This document shows positions 48,752 to 57,443 of a DNA stretch of 64,000 nt, piece by piece (position 1 is the first letter of the stretch; each line of letters starts with the position of its first letter). Location: positions 434,001-498,000 of the forward strand of contig NZ_VOPL01000001.1 in NCBI RefSeq assembly GCF_007993065.1, read 5' to 3'. The translations under genes were made by a program, and so were the position numbers. This DNA comes from Paracoccus aurantiacus. GTDB lineage: Bacteria > Pseudomonadota > Alphaproteobacteria > Rhodobacterales > Rhodobacteraceae. Under the pieces are notes generated by a model that had not been told where the DNA came from, searched no databases, and saw nothing but the letters and a program-made list of their open reading frames with translations.

Positions 48752-49852
48752 ATGGTAGACTATAATTTCGGCGGCGTGATCAACGCCAACAACCTGTTCA
48801 CTTGGATTTCCGGCGGTACCAACCCCGGCGCGACCATCGACGAAATCGGTAGCGGGCTGCCAGAGGCCACAGCGGGTCAGGTCTATCGTTACAACGGCGG
48901 CAAGAAAATGGACCTTCTGGTCCGCGACGATGATCCCGGCTTCGTCGAAGGGGATATCTCGCAACAGACGCTCGCCGCCTCCGCGACAATCAACGGCACG
49001 ACCTATATCAACACCCGCATCACCACCACGGGCGAGATAGAATTCCGCGATCCGCTGACCAACCAGACCTATTCCGTCTATACGGGCACTGTCGGCAGCA
49101 ACAGCGCCAACGTCGCAAGCCCGACGCAGTTCTATATCTGGAAAAACGGGGTTGAGCCGCCGGCGAATATCAACCTGACCGTTGTGTCCGTAAGCCAGCC
49201 GACCAGCATTCCCTATACCACGCTGCCCCCGCCCTGCTTTTGCGACGGCACGCTGATCGACACGCCGACCGGCCCGCGCAAAATCGAAGATCTTGCGGTC
49301 GGCGATCTCGTGAACACGCGCTCGGGCGGTGCCATGCCCATCCGCTGGATCGGCGCGCGCAGGCTGACCGCAGCCGAGATTGCCGCCAATGACAAGCTGC
49401 GCCCGGTCATCCTGCGTGCCGGATGCCTGGGCGATGGCATCCCCTCGCGCGATCTGCGCGTCTCTCGCCAGCACCGCATCATGCTGTCCGACGCACGGCT
49501 CGCCGATCTGGTCGGTTCGAACGAGGCGCTTGTCCCGGCGGTCAAGCTGACCGGCCTCGACGGCGTGTACATCAGCGACCAGCCCGAGGATATGACCTAT
49601 TTCCACCTTCTGCTGGATGAACACAGCCTGCTTTTCAGCGAAGGCACATGGACCGAGTCGCTTTACCTCGGCACCGAATTCCTGCGCAATCTCTCGCCCG
49701 AGGCGCGCGAGGAACTGACCCTGATCTTCCCCGGCCTTCTCGATGAAGGCTTCACCTACGCCCCCGCGGCCCCCCTGATCTCACGCCGTCGCGCCGTCGA
49801 TGAACTGCTGGCGCTCTGCAAACCAGAGCCAGCGCCCGACTACGTCAGCTGA
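48752..49852 (+). CDS. Hint-domain protein (Hedgehog/intein-type, Hint_2)
   Basis: 366 residues. Residues ~1-160 are a beta-rich N-terminal region with no recognised family. The Hint domain starts at ~164 with CFCDGTLIDTPTGPRKIEDLAVGDLV (catalytic-type Cys at the splice-junction position), then IRWIGARRL and RVSRQHRIML, the block with the conserved His. There is no C-terminal extein or motif for splicing, as usual for this bacterial family. There is no classical signal peptide; such proteins may leave by type I secretion (inference). AAG-rich leader; ATG 48752. Confidence 0.85.
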   Translation: MVDYNFGGVINANNLFTWISGGTNPGATIDEIGSGLPEATAGQVYRYNGGKKMDLLVRDDDPGFVEGDISQQTLAASATINGTTYINTRITTTGEIEFRDPLTNQTYSVYTGTVGSNSANVASPTQFYIWKNGVEPPANINLTVVSVSQPTSIPYTTLPPPCFCDGTLIDTPTGPRKIEDLAVGDLVNTRSGGAMPIRWIGARRLTAAEIAANDKLRPVILRAGCLGDGIPSRDLRVSRQHRIMLSDARLADLVGSNEALVPAVKLTGLDGVYISDQPEDMTYFHLLLDEHSLLFSEGTWTESLYLGTEFLRNLSPEAREELTLIFPGLLDEGFTYAPAAPLISRRRAVDELLALCKPEPAPDYVS

Positions 49853-49881
49853 GCTAGCGCTGACCTCAGTGACCGCAACCC

Positions 49882-49913
49882 AAACCGTCAGGTCCCAGGC
49901 CTGACGGTTTTTT
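49882..49913 (+). terminator. Intrinsic terminator of the Hint-domain gene
   Basis: AAACCGTCAGG ... CCTGACGGTTT stem with a 7-nt loop, then TTT, 30 nt after the stop. Confidence 0.85.
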
Positions 49914-49952
49914 ACCGCGCTGCGCCAAGGCTCCCGGAGCATGAGCGTACCA

Positions 49953-50103
49953 GACACCTCTGCACCGACGAAACCGCCATCCTGATCTCCCAACGCTTCA
50001 GCTCGATCCGCACGGCCGACCGGATATTGCTGCTTGAGAATGGAAGGGTCGAGGCCCCGCTATCGAAAGCTGTTCGAATTGCAGGCGGCGGGGTATCGGT
50101 GAG
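49953..50103 (+). pseudogene. Degenerate copy of the ABC exporter gene 3' end
   Basis: It matches the last ~180 nt of the exporter gene (48361-48540) from the segment encoding ETAILISQRFSS through the stop, with scattered substitutions, a net deletion of about 35 nt (after GRVEA) that shifts the frame, and a perfect 25-bp match at the end. No start or ATPase core is present. It is a remnant, not a gene. Confidence 0.85.
50076..50100 (+). repeat. Direct repeat, right copy
   Basis: Perfect 25-bp match to 48516-48540, at the end of the degenerate exporter fragment. Confidence 0.85.
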
Positions 50104-50216
50104 GGTTTTCCGGCCCGCTGTTGGATTTCGTAACCCCATTACGCCGCAATGCAACATTCATCGAACCGGTCACTGATGCCTCGACCGAAGGCTAGTGCAA
50201 TCCACGCGCCGTTCGC

Positions 50217-50849
50217 TCAGCGTGGCAGCACGAATTCCACACGCCGGTTCTGCGCGCGGCCTTCGGGATTATCCGCCCCATGGATTTCATTCTCGGCGAC
50301 TGGCTCGGTTTCACCACGGCCGGCCGCCTCCAGACGATCCTGCGGCACATCGTTTTCTGTCAGGAACGCAACCACGGACGCCGCACGTTCTTCGGATAAT
50401 TGCTGATTATACTCGTCAGAGCCTTTCGCGTCGGTATGCCCGACAACCTGCACCGTCCCGCCATCGTTGCTGGTCAACATCGCTGCGATCTGACCCAGTG
50501 TCTGGCGCGCCGCACCGGTCAGCGCGGCACTGTCGAAATCGAACAATACATCGCTCGCCACGGACAGGATGATGCTGTCCTCAGTCTCGCGCATGGCGAT
50601 GTTTCCGCCGCTGCTATCGACCATATCCTGCACATCGCCGGACATGTCTGTCGCAGCGCCCTCGGTGTCCAGAACCTCTCCGGATAAGTCGCGGATCTCG
50701 GATTTCAGATCACGCGTGTATCGGTCGCCGTGGTCTTCTGTTATCCCGGTGATGTCCACGGGATCGGCCGCGGATTGGGCCACCACACCTCCAGCCCCGA
50801 ACAGGGTCATCGCCGCAACTACAACGGCGTTTCGCACGATATAAGCCAT
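50217..50849 (-). CDS. OmpA-family protein
   Basis: 210 residues. Signal peptide ~1-24 (ends GGVVAQ), a polar linker of ~70 residues with Asp/Ser/Gly content, then a C-terminal OmpA-like peptidoglycan-binding domain: VLFDFDSAALTGAARQTL, VVGHTDAKGSDEYNQQLSEERAASVVAFL and NRRVEFVLP. Without a beta-barrel it is probably periplasmic, tethering something to the wall. The ATG at 50849 shares a base with the upstream gene's stop (TGATG); no separate Shine-Dalgarno is seen, so translation is likely coupled. Confidence 0.9.
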   Translation of the reverse strand: MAYIVRNAVVVAAMTLFGAGGVVAQSAADPVDITGITEDHGDRYTRDLKSEIRDLSGEVLDTEGAATDMSGDVQDMVDSSGGNIAMRETEDSIILSVASDVLFDFDSAALTGAARQTLGQIAAMLTSNDGGTVQVVGHTDAKGSDEYNQQLSEERAASVVAFLTENDVPQDRLEAAGRGETEPVAENEIHGADNPEGRAQNRRVEFVLPR

Positions 50850-51454
50850 CAGTTCGAAGGCACCGAAAATGGTCCGATGGGTGAAAACTCTGGCAGATAC
50901 AGCATCACAGGCGTATCGGTTGGCGGCGCGGGGAAAACGCCGGTCCACTGTCCGACGACCGGACCCTCGCCCTCTATCTGCAGGTTCTGTGTCACGGAAA
51001 TTTTGTCGTTGCTGTCGGTCACAAGCATGTATTTCTTGTCGCCAGCGATTAGATACATCTGCTCGTAGGTGCTAGGTGCGACGCCCGAATAGATGCGGGT
51101 CGCGTCGACCTTACCCTCCGGATCGACCTCCAAACCGTCACTCGTCGGCTGGAAAACGATGTCCAGCATCAGATTATTTCCCATGACAAAGCGGCGACCG
51201 ACATTCGCCAGAATTTTGCCCCCGTCGTGGCGCCCTGCGGCAAATTGCGCATCGATCGACTCTGAATCTGTGCCGGTGGACGCATCAGAAAATCCTGCAG
51301 GATTCGGTGCTGACTGCTCGACCGCGGCCTCTGCGTTTTGCGCCTGGTCGGGCTGATCTTCGGCTGCCTGACTGGCGTCTTGGGCGTTAACCGCAGTTGC
51401 TGAGAATCCGGCGGCGATCATCGCTCCGACTGCCACAATTCGAAGAATATTCAT
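50849..51454 (-). CDS. Secreted protein of unknown family, coupled to the OmpA-like gene
   Basis: 201 residues. Signal peptide ~1-24 (ends AVNAQ), an acidic Gln/Ala-rich linker (~25-65), then a globular region with alternating hydrophobic pattern suggesting beta strands (LMLDIVFQPTSDGLEVDPEG, KKYMLVTDSNDKISVTQNLQI, VGQWTGVFPAPPTDTPVMLYLPEF). No family recognised. It overlaps the OmpA-like start by one base, so the two are probably made together and may act as a pair in the periplasm. Confidence 0.75.
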   Translation of the reverse strand: MNILRIVAVGAMIAAGFSATAVNAQDASQAAEDQPDQAQNAEAAVEQSAPNPAGFSDASTGTDSESIDAQFAAGRHDGGKILANVGRRFVMGNNLMLDIVFQPTSDGLEVDPEGKVDATRIYSGVAPSTYEQMYLIAGDKKYMLVTDSNDKISVTQNLQIEGEGPVVGQWTGVFPAPPTDTPVMLYLPEFSPIGPFSVPSN

Positions 51455-52146
51455 TCTGAAATCCTATTCGTCCTGTTCAGTTCCGACCCGATTTCCACCA
51501 GTTTCCGATGCACGGGTTCGAATTGACAACGCCCGCTGCAAGCGAAAGTTTCGAGCCAAGGTTTTGGGGCCTTGTGTACGTCTTGTTGACAGGCGTACCG
51601 CCCGCAATGATGAAAACTGGCTATCGCCGAAACGCATTGTCGTGGGTAACCGAATGAACTATTGATGCTACTCCGGGTTTCGGACACGGTGATATTGACT
51701 GCGTGACCCAAGGCTCGCAACCCTTTCGCGATGACATAATTCACCACTTTCAGATAGCTTCCGATTTCAGGAACCCCAAGGCACGCGACGAGTGGTTCTT
51801 GCTCGAAGAAAGCGAATGGCTGGCCGATCCGCTGCGTTATGGCCCCGATACTTTTGCAATCGTCGATCTGATGAGCGGTCGCTTGACCCGCCACCTGTCT
51901 AATGCCGATCTTCCCAACCGCGACCGGGCGGCTCCTTGCTGCCGCAGCAAAGTTGTCCCCAGCCCCGTGCAATCTGGCAGAATGTGGATGCTGAGGAAAA
52001 GACCGCGCCGAAAAGCACAGGCGTCCGCCCAACCAGCAGTTCACACGAGCCAAGGCCTAAGTCGTGCATAATCAGATTGTCGCTATTGCGACACAGCACT
52101 GCCGCTTGTGTACAGCCAGAGTACGCGCTGTCTACGGGTGGTGGGG
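51455..52146. other. Gene-poor stretch
   Basis: About 690 bp with weak coding character on both strands. Overlapping frames of 200 (minus, 51451-52053) and 122 codons (plus, 51703-52071) exist, but neither has a Shine-Dalgarno, a recognisable domain or the GC-rich third-position pattern of the neighbours. It looks less GC-rich than the surroundings. It may be the decayed remains of a gene; nothing firmer can be said. Confidence 0.5.
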
Positions 52147-52200
52147 CTCAATCCTCGGCGGTGGCCTCGGCGCGGCTCTTGCAGCACCAGCGTCGCCGCC
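52147..52200 (-). pseudogene. Degenerate copy of the prfB 3' end
   Basis: It matches the last ~65 nt of prfB (from 52282 up) including its stop: the plus-strand blocks ctcaatcctcggc and ccagcgtcgccgcc flank a deletion of about 13 nt and several substitutions. It lies 80 bp beyond the true end of prfB, inside the accessory stretch. Confidence 0.75.
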
Positions 52201-52282
52201 CATTCGAACTCACCACCAAGTCCCAACCGTATATACGCATTATCTACGCGTTATGGACGGTAAAAATACGCCACTTCCGGCC

Positions 52283-53410
52283 TCAATCCTCGGCCGTAGC
52301 CTCCGCCCGGCTCTTGCCCGAAACATCCAGTGCCAGCGTCGCCGCCATGAACGCGTCGAGGTCGCCGTCGAGCACCCCTTGCGTGTCCGAGGTCTCGTGA
52401 GAGGTGCGCAGGTCCTTCACCATCTGATAGGGATGCAGCACATAGGACCGGATCTGGTTGCCCCAGCCGGCATCGCCCTTGGCGTCGTGCTGGGCGTTGA
52501 TCTCGGCGTTTCGCTTGTCGAGCTCCATCTGGTAAAGCCTTGCTTTCAAAGCATTCATCGCGGCTTCACGGTTCTGGTGCTGCGACTTCATCGAACTCGT
52601 CACCACGATATTCGTCGGCAGGTGCGTGATCCGCACCGCCGAATCCGTCGTGTTGACGTGCTGCCCGCCCGCACCCGAGGATCGATAAGTGTCGATGCGG
52701 ATATCGCTGTCCGGCACGTTGATTTCGATATTGTCATCCACCACCGGATAGACCCAGACCGACGAAAACGACGTATGCCGCCGCGCCGCACTGTCATAGG
52801 GCGAGATCCTGACCAGCCGATGCACCCCCGATTCTGTCTTCAGCCAGCCATAAGCATTATGCCCCGAAATCTTGTAGGCGGCCGACCGGATTCCCGCTTC
52901 CTCACCCGGAGATTCCGAAATCAGTTCAACGTCATAGCCCTGCTTTTCGGCCCAACGCACATACATCCGTGCCAGCATTGACGCCCAGTCCGCACTCTCG
53001 GTCCCGCCGGCGCCTGCGTTGATTTCCAGGAAGGTGTCGTTGCCGTCGGCCTCGCCATTCAGCAGGGCCTCCAGCTCTTTCTGGGCGGCTTCTTCGGCCA
53101 GCGATTTCAGGTTCGCCTCGGCCTCTGCGACCAGTTCGGCATCGCCCTCGGCATCGGCCAGTTCGACCATCTCGGCATTTGCGTCCAGATCGCCCTCGAT
53201 GCGCCGATAGCCCTCGACCGCGTCAGACAGCGCCTGCCGGTCGCGCATCAGCTTCTGCGCCTTCGCCGGATCGTTCCACAGGTCGCCCTGCTCGATCATG
53301 GCGTTCAGCTCCTCCAGGCGATGCGGCGCGGTTTCCCAGTCCATGCGCTGCGCCAGCAGCCGCAGGGATTTGCGGATCGCTTCTATGGTGGCAGCGGTTT
53401 CGGCGCGCAT
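52283..53410 (-). CDS. prfB: Peptide chain release factor 2
   Basis: 375 residues in one uninterrupted frame; the internal UGA frameshift of E. coli prfB is absent, as usual in alphaproteobacteria. The GGQ motif is at 248-250 (SGAGGQHVN). The codon-recognition tripeptide is SPY ([15 protein letters not shown]) rather than SPF. The helical N-terminal domain 1 covers ~1-115. It terminates at UGA and UAA codons. It is convergent with the accessory stretch; a scar copy of its end lies just beyond. Confidence 0.97.
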   Translation of the reverse strand: MRAETAATIEAIRKSLRLLAQRMDWETAPHRLEELNAMIEQGDLWNDPAKAQKLMRDRQALSDAVEGYRRIEGDLDANAEMVELADAEGDAELVAEAEANLKSLAEEAAQKELEALLNGEADGNDTFLEINAGAGGTESADWASMLARMYVRWAEKQGYDVELISESPGEEAGIRSAAYKISGHNAYGWLKTESGVHRLVRISPYDSAARRHTSFSSVWVYPVVDDNIEINVPDSDIRIDTYRSSGAGGQHVNTTDSAVRITHLPTNIVVTSSMKSQHQNREAAMNALKARLYQMELDKRNAEINAQHDAKGDAGWGNQIRSYVLHPYQMVKDLRTSHETSDTQGVLDGDLDAFMAATLALDVSGKSRAEATAED

Positions 53411-53526
53411 GGGCTTAGTCCTTTTTCAGCGGTGGAGGGTCAGATAACCCGTCCGCGCCGTCCTCACAAGGGTTGCGGCGTCCGTATCACAGCCGCTGAT
53501 GCAGGGTACCTTCCGCGCCGGTTGCC

Positions 53527-56115
53527 TCAGTAAAGACCACCCGAGGACAAGGTTCCGAAGTCGGTCTTGCGCGGAATGACCTTTTTCTGCCCGGTCGAGG
53601 TGGTGACGGTTTTCGAGCCTTGCGTCCCCGCCCCCGACTTCGGCAGCGATTTCAGCGTAAGCGGCAGGCCGTCGACGCCCGGCATGATCTTCGGTTCGAA
53701 CCCGCCATCGATATAGTCCATGCCGGTATTGAAATCCGAACCCTCGCGGAAGAATTCCGAGATCACGTTGTCGCCTGTCGCGCTGTCGGGCAGGCGCGCG
53801 CCAGTGAAGCGGTCGATCTTGCGGAAATAGCCGCCCTCGGGCACCTTGAAGGCGCTGCCACCATATTCCTTGATAGCCTCGCGCATGAAGGCATTGAAGA
53901 CCGGGACGCAAAGCGTGCCGCCATAGGCATTGCTGCCAAGTGTACGCGGCGTGTCATAGCCCAGATAGCAGCCCGCCACGATGTTCGAGGAAAAGCCTAT
54001 GAACCAGACATCCTTGGCATCATTGGTGGTGCCCGTCTTGCCGGCAATCGGCACTGGCAGGTTAACGCCCTTGCCAGAGCCGCGCTTGACCACGCCTTCC
54101 ATCATCGAGGTGATCTGATAGGCGGTGATCGCATCCATCACCCGTTCGCGATTGCTGTCGATTTCAGGTGCGGTGCCGACAGGAAGCGCGTTCTGCGCGC
54201 AGCCGACGCAGTCGCGCTGATCGTGACGATAGATCGTCCGTCCGCGCCGGTCCTGAACGCGGTCAACCAGCGTCGGCTCCACCCGCTCGCCGCCATTGGC
54301 GAACATGGCGTAGGCAGCGACCATCTTGAACAGCGTGGTTTCCTGCGCACCCAGCGAATTCGCAAGGAACGGCTTCATCTGGCCATCGTCATAGACGCCA
54401 AAGCGTTCTGCATATTTGGCGACGGTATCCATGCCGATATCCTGCGCGACGCGGATCGTCATCAGGTTGCGCGACTGCTCGATCCCGGTGCGCAAGGGCG
54501 TCGGTCCGTAGGTCCGGTTAGAGCTGTTTTTCGGACGCCACATGCCGTCGGGCGTGTTGATCGCGATCTCCTCGTCGACGACAATCGTCGCGGGTGTGTA
54601 ACCATTATCCAGCGCGGCGGCATAGACGAATGGCTTGAAGCTTGACCCCGGCTGACGCATTGCCTGCGTCGCGCGATTGAACACCGAGGACTGGTACGAG
54701 AAGCCGCCCTGCATCGCGATGACACGTCCGGTGTTGACGTCCATCGCCATGAAGCCGCCTTCGATTTCAGGAACCTGGCGCAAGGTCCAGCGAAGGAAGC
54801 TGCCATCGCTGTCATTGGTCATGACGCGGACCATGACGACATCGCCCACCTTAACCAGATCGCCCGCACCCTGGGCTTTCGGGCCAAGCGAGCCATCTTC
54901 GAGACGCGGGCGCGCCCATTGCGCGTCCTTGGCGGGGATCCAGTGGCCGTCGCTGTCCTCCTCGATGCCTTCGATGCCGATACGCGCGTTGCCGCCGTCA
55001 ACCGCAAGCACCACTGCCGGTATCCAGCCCGGAATGTCACGGGGCGCGGTCTTCACATCATACAAAGCGCCGCGCCAATCGGCTTCAGAGGAAAGCTTTT
55101 CGGCCGGGATCGTCTCGATCACGCCGTGCCAGATGCCCCGGCCCCGGTCGTAATCTTCCAGCGCCTCTTGCAACGCTTTTGCGGCGACCGATTGCATATG
55201 CGGCTCGACCGTCGCGCGGATCGTCAGACCGCCGCCAAAGAATTCGTCCTGGCCGAACTCCTCGGATAGCTGGCGACGGATTTCATCGGTGAAATAGTCG
55301 CGCGGCGGCAGCTTTTCGGCAAATGCCGGAAAGTCGCCATTCTGGACCGAGCGCAGCGGCTCATCCGCCTCGCTTCGATAGGTTGCCTCGTCGATATAGC
55401 CGTTCTGCCACATCTCGCGCAGCACATAGTTGCGGCGGTTGGTCAGCGTCTCTTTCGCGCGCACTGGGTGATAGCGTCCCGGCGCCTGCGGCATGGACGC
55501 AAGCGTCGCCGCTTCGTGCGGGGACAGTTCGGCCAGCGTCTTGTTGAAATATGTCTGCGCGGCGGCCGCCACGCCATAGCTGTTCTGGCCGAGGAAAATC
55601 TCGTTCAGGTACAGTTCAAGGATCTGGTCCTTGCTCAGCGACTGTTCCAGCCGGGTGGCGAGGATCAGTTCCTTCACCTTGCGTTCGACAGTGCGGTCGG
55701 ATGACAGCAGCAGGTTCTTCGTCACCTGCTGGGGAATGGTCGACGCCCCGCGCAGGTTTTCACCGCGTGAGGCGACTGCCTGAAACGCCGCAGCCGCCAT
55801 GCCGCGCGGGTCGAAACCGTGGTGATGGTAGAAGTTCTTGTCCTCGGCGGACACGAAGGCCTGCTTGACCAGATCGGGAATTTCCTCGCCGGGCACGAAG
55901 ATGCGGCGTTCCTGCGCGAATTCGTCGATCAGCCGCCCTTCGCCGGAATAGACACGGCTGATGGTTTTTGGGGCGTATTGTGCAAGCTGTTCATGGCTGG
56001 GCAGGTCGCGGCCATAGGCCCAGAACACGCCGCCGAGAATCAGCATCCCGAAGATCAGGCCGGTCACGAGCAGCGAGAATATACCGCCGAAAAAGGAAAG
56101 AATAAAACGGACCAC
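53527..56115 (-). CDS. mrcA: Penicillin-binding protein 1A
   Basis: 862 residues. A short cytoplasmic start and one membrane helix (~8-32); glycosyltransferase domain with the catalytic Glu91 in EDKNFYHHHGFDPRG; an OB-like/ODD insert (~315-430); transpeptidase domain with SxxK as SSFK (RQPGSSFKPFVYAAALDNG), SxN as SRN (EQSRNLMT) and KTG as GKTGTTNDAKD. All catalytic motifs are intact. It polymerises and cross-links peptidoglycan. The start is GTG 56115. It follows the amidase gene on the same strand, consistent with joint cell-wall roles. Confidence 0.95.
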   Translation of the reverse strand: MVRFILSFFGGIFSLLVTGLIFGMLILGGVFWAYGRDLPSHEQLAQYAPKTISRVYSGEGRLIDEFAQERRIFVPGEEIPDLVKQAFVSAEDKNFYHHHGFDPRGMAAAAFQAVASRGENLRGASTIPQQVTKNLLLSSDRTVERKVKELILATRLEQSLSKDQILELYLNEIFLGQNSYGVAAAAQTYFNKTLAELSPHEAATLASMPQAPGRYHPVRAKETLTNRRNYVLREMWQNGYIDEATYRSEADEPLRSVQNGDFPAFAEKLPPRDYFTDEIRRQLSEEFGQDEFFGGGLTIRATVEPHMQSVAAKALQEALEDYDRGRGIWHGVIETIPAEKLSSEADWRGALYDVKTAPRDIPGWIPAVVLAVDGGNARIGIEGIEEDSDGHWIPAKDAQWARPRLEDGSLGPKAQGAGDLVKVGDVVMVRVMTNDSDGSFLRWTLRQVPEIEGGFMAMDVNTGRVIAMQGGFSYQSSVFNRATQAMRQPGSSFKPFVYAAALDNGYTPATIVVDEEIAINTPDGMWRPKNSSNRTYGPTPLRTGIEQSRNLMTIRVAQDIGMDTVAKYAERFGVYDDGQMKPFLANSLGAQETTLFKMVAAYAMFANGGERVEPTLVDRVQDRRGRTIYRHDQRDCVGCAQNALPVGTAPEIDSNRERVMDAITAYQITSMMEGVVKRGSGKGVNLPVPIAGKTGTTNDAKDVWFIGFSSNIVAGCYLGYDTPRTLGSNAYGGTLCVPVFNAFMREAIKEYGGSAFKVPEGGYFRKIDRFTGARLPDSATGDNVISEFFREGSDFNTGMDYIDGGFEPKIMPGVDGLPLTLKSLPKSGAGTQGSKTVTTSTGQKKVIPRKTDFGTLSSGGLY

Positions 56116-56234
56116 GCGCAGCCTCTTGAGGATTCCTGCGGCTTCTTAAACGCCGCAGCCGATGCAGTCAAAACAAGCTTGGGTTATCTTGCGTCGCGAA
56201 ATTTCCGCGCGGCACATGTCTGCGAAGGCATTCG

Positions 56235-57443
56235 TCAGTGCCGCCTGAGCGCGGCTCGTGCGGTATCGTCCTGCGACCAGTCCGTAACCGCCGCCGCAAT
56301 CGCTGTCGCCATGCGCGCCCGCCACGCGGGATCGACAAGATTGGCCCGGTCCCCCGGATCGGTCAGAAACCCAAGCTCCACCAGAACCGAGGGAATATCT
56401 GGCGATTTCAGCACGCTGAAGGCCGCACCCTTGACCGGATTGCGGTGCAGCGCCAACCCTGCCTGCGCAAGGCGCGATGAGACATGCTTGGCAAAGGTTT
56501 CCGATCTTGGCTGCGTATCGGCCCGCGCCATATCCATCAGCGTCGCGGCGATCAGATCGTCCGTTCCGGCCAGATCAAGCCCCGCTACCAGATCCGCGCG
56601 ATCATGGCGCGCGGCAAGCTGACGTGACGCACGGTCATCCGCTTCGTTGTTCCATATGAAGACCGAGGCCCCTGCCGCCTGCCCCTCTGGCAAGGCATCC
56701 GCATGCAGCGAGATGAACAGATCCGCGCCCGAGGCACGCGCCTCTGTCATCCGCGATTCCAGCCCCATGAACGCGTCCTTGCGCCGCGTCAGCACGACCT
56801 CGAACCCGGCACGGATCAGCTTTTCCGTCAGTTCTCGGGCGAAATCCAGCATCAGATCAGCCTCGCGCAGACCGTTATCGACCGCGCCGGAATCGATGCC
56901 GCCATGACCGGGGTCTATTGCGACGCGCAGCGGTTGCGGACGCGACGGATCGACGACAGGCGTTGTCGGCAGCGGAAGATCCCACAGCGCCGACATCGCG
57001 TTTGGGGCACCCGCGTAATTTTCAGCCGCAACCGGATTCAGTCGCAGACGCAGTGTTGCGCCCGTTGCGGCACCCGACGCGTCATGGCTGACATGCTGCG
57101 CGGCCTCGGTGACGGCATAGGGTTCGCGCAGGTCGAACACAATGCGTCCCCAGCCGGCGCGAAACGGACCGGCGCGCATCCCGTCGAACACCTCTGCCCC
57201 GGCTATGGCTGCAGGCTCGGTCCCCGTGAAATCGACGCCCTGAAGATCCAGAACAAGACGCTTCGGCTCATCCAGAAGCATGATGCGATACGGTGCCGGC
57301 GCGGACAGGCGAAGTGTCACCGTCACCTCGCCATTCTCGGCGGCGATCGTAGAGGAACCGAAATCGAGTTCTGCCGCCATGATGCCCTGCGCCACCGCAG
57401 ACCAAGGGAGCAGCAGCCACAGCGCGAGGATCAGGCCGCGCAT
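56235..57443 (-). CDS. N-acetylmuramoyl-L-alanine amidase (AmiC type)
   Basis: 402 residues. Signal peptide ~1-18 (LILALWLLLPWSAVAQ), an AMIN domain (~25-130) that targets septal wall, and an Amidase_3 domain (~170-395) with the zinc motif VAIDPGHGGIDSGAV, the second ligand in NGLREADLMLDFA, and DLFISLHADA; the late catalytic Glu is in VLVELGFLT. It cleaves the amide between MurNAc and the stem peptide at division. Its ATG shares a base with the aminotransferase stop (TGATG), and PBP1A follows 119 nt downstream. Confidence 0.93.
   Translation of the reverse strand: MRGLILALWLLLPWSAVAQGIMAAELDFGSSTIAAENGEVTVTLRLSAPAPYRIMLLDEPKRLVLDLQGVDFTGTEPAAIAGAEVFDGMRAGPFRAGWGRIVFDLREPYAVTEAAQHVSHDASGAATGATLRLRLNPVAAENYAGAPNAMSALWDLPLPTTPVVDPSRPQPLRVAIDPGHGGIDSGAVDNGLREADLMLDFARELTEKLIRAGFEVVLTRRKDAFMGLESRMTEARASGADLFISLHADALPEGQAAGASVFIWNNEADDRASRQLAARHDRADLVAGLDLAGTDDLIAATLMDMARADTQPRSETFAKHVSSRLAQAGLALHRNPVKGAAFSVLKSPDIPSVLVELGFLTDPGDRANLVDPAWRARMATAIAAAVTDWSQDDTARAALRRH

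Noticed and set aside
51451..52053. 200-codon minus-strand frame ending at the secreted-protein gene start
   Set aside because: No Shine-Dalgarno, signal or domain; amino acid mix unlike the neighbouring proteins. Kept only as part of the gene-poor stretch.
51703..52071. 122-codon plus-strand frame
   Set aside because: GTG start without Shine-Dalgarno; the C-terminal half is Arg/Ser/Pro-rich noise. A transposase remnant was considered but no motif supports it.
52283..53410. Programmed frameshift in prfB
   Set aside because: The reading frame is continuous from the first ATG; no internal in-frame UGA near codon 26.
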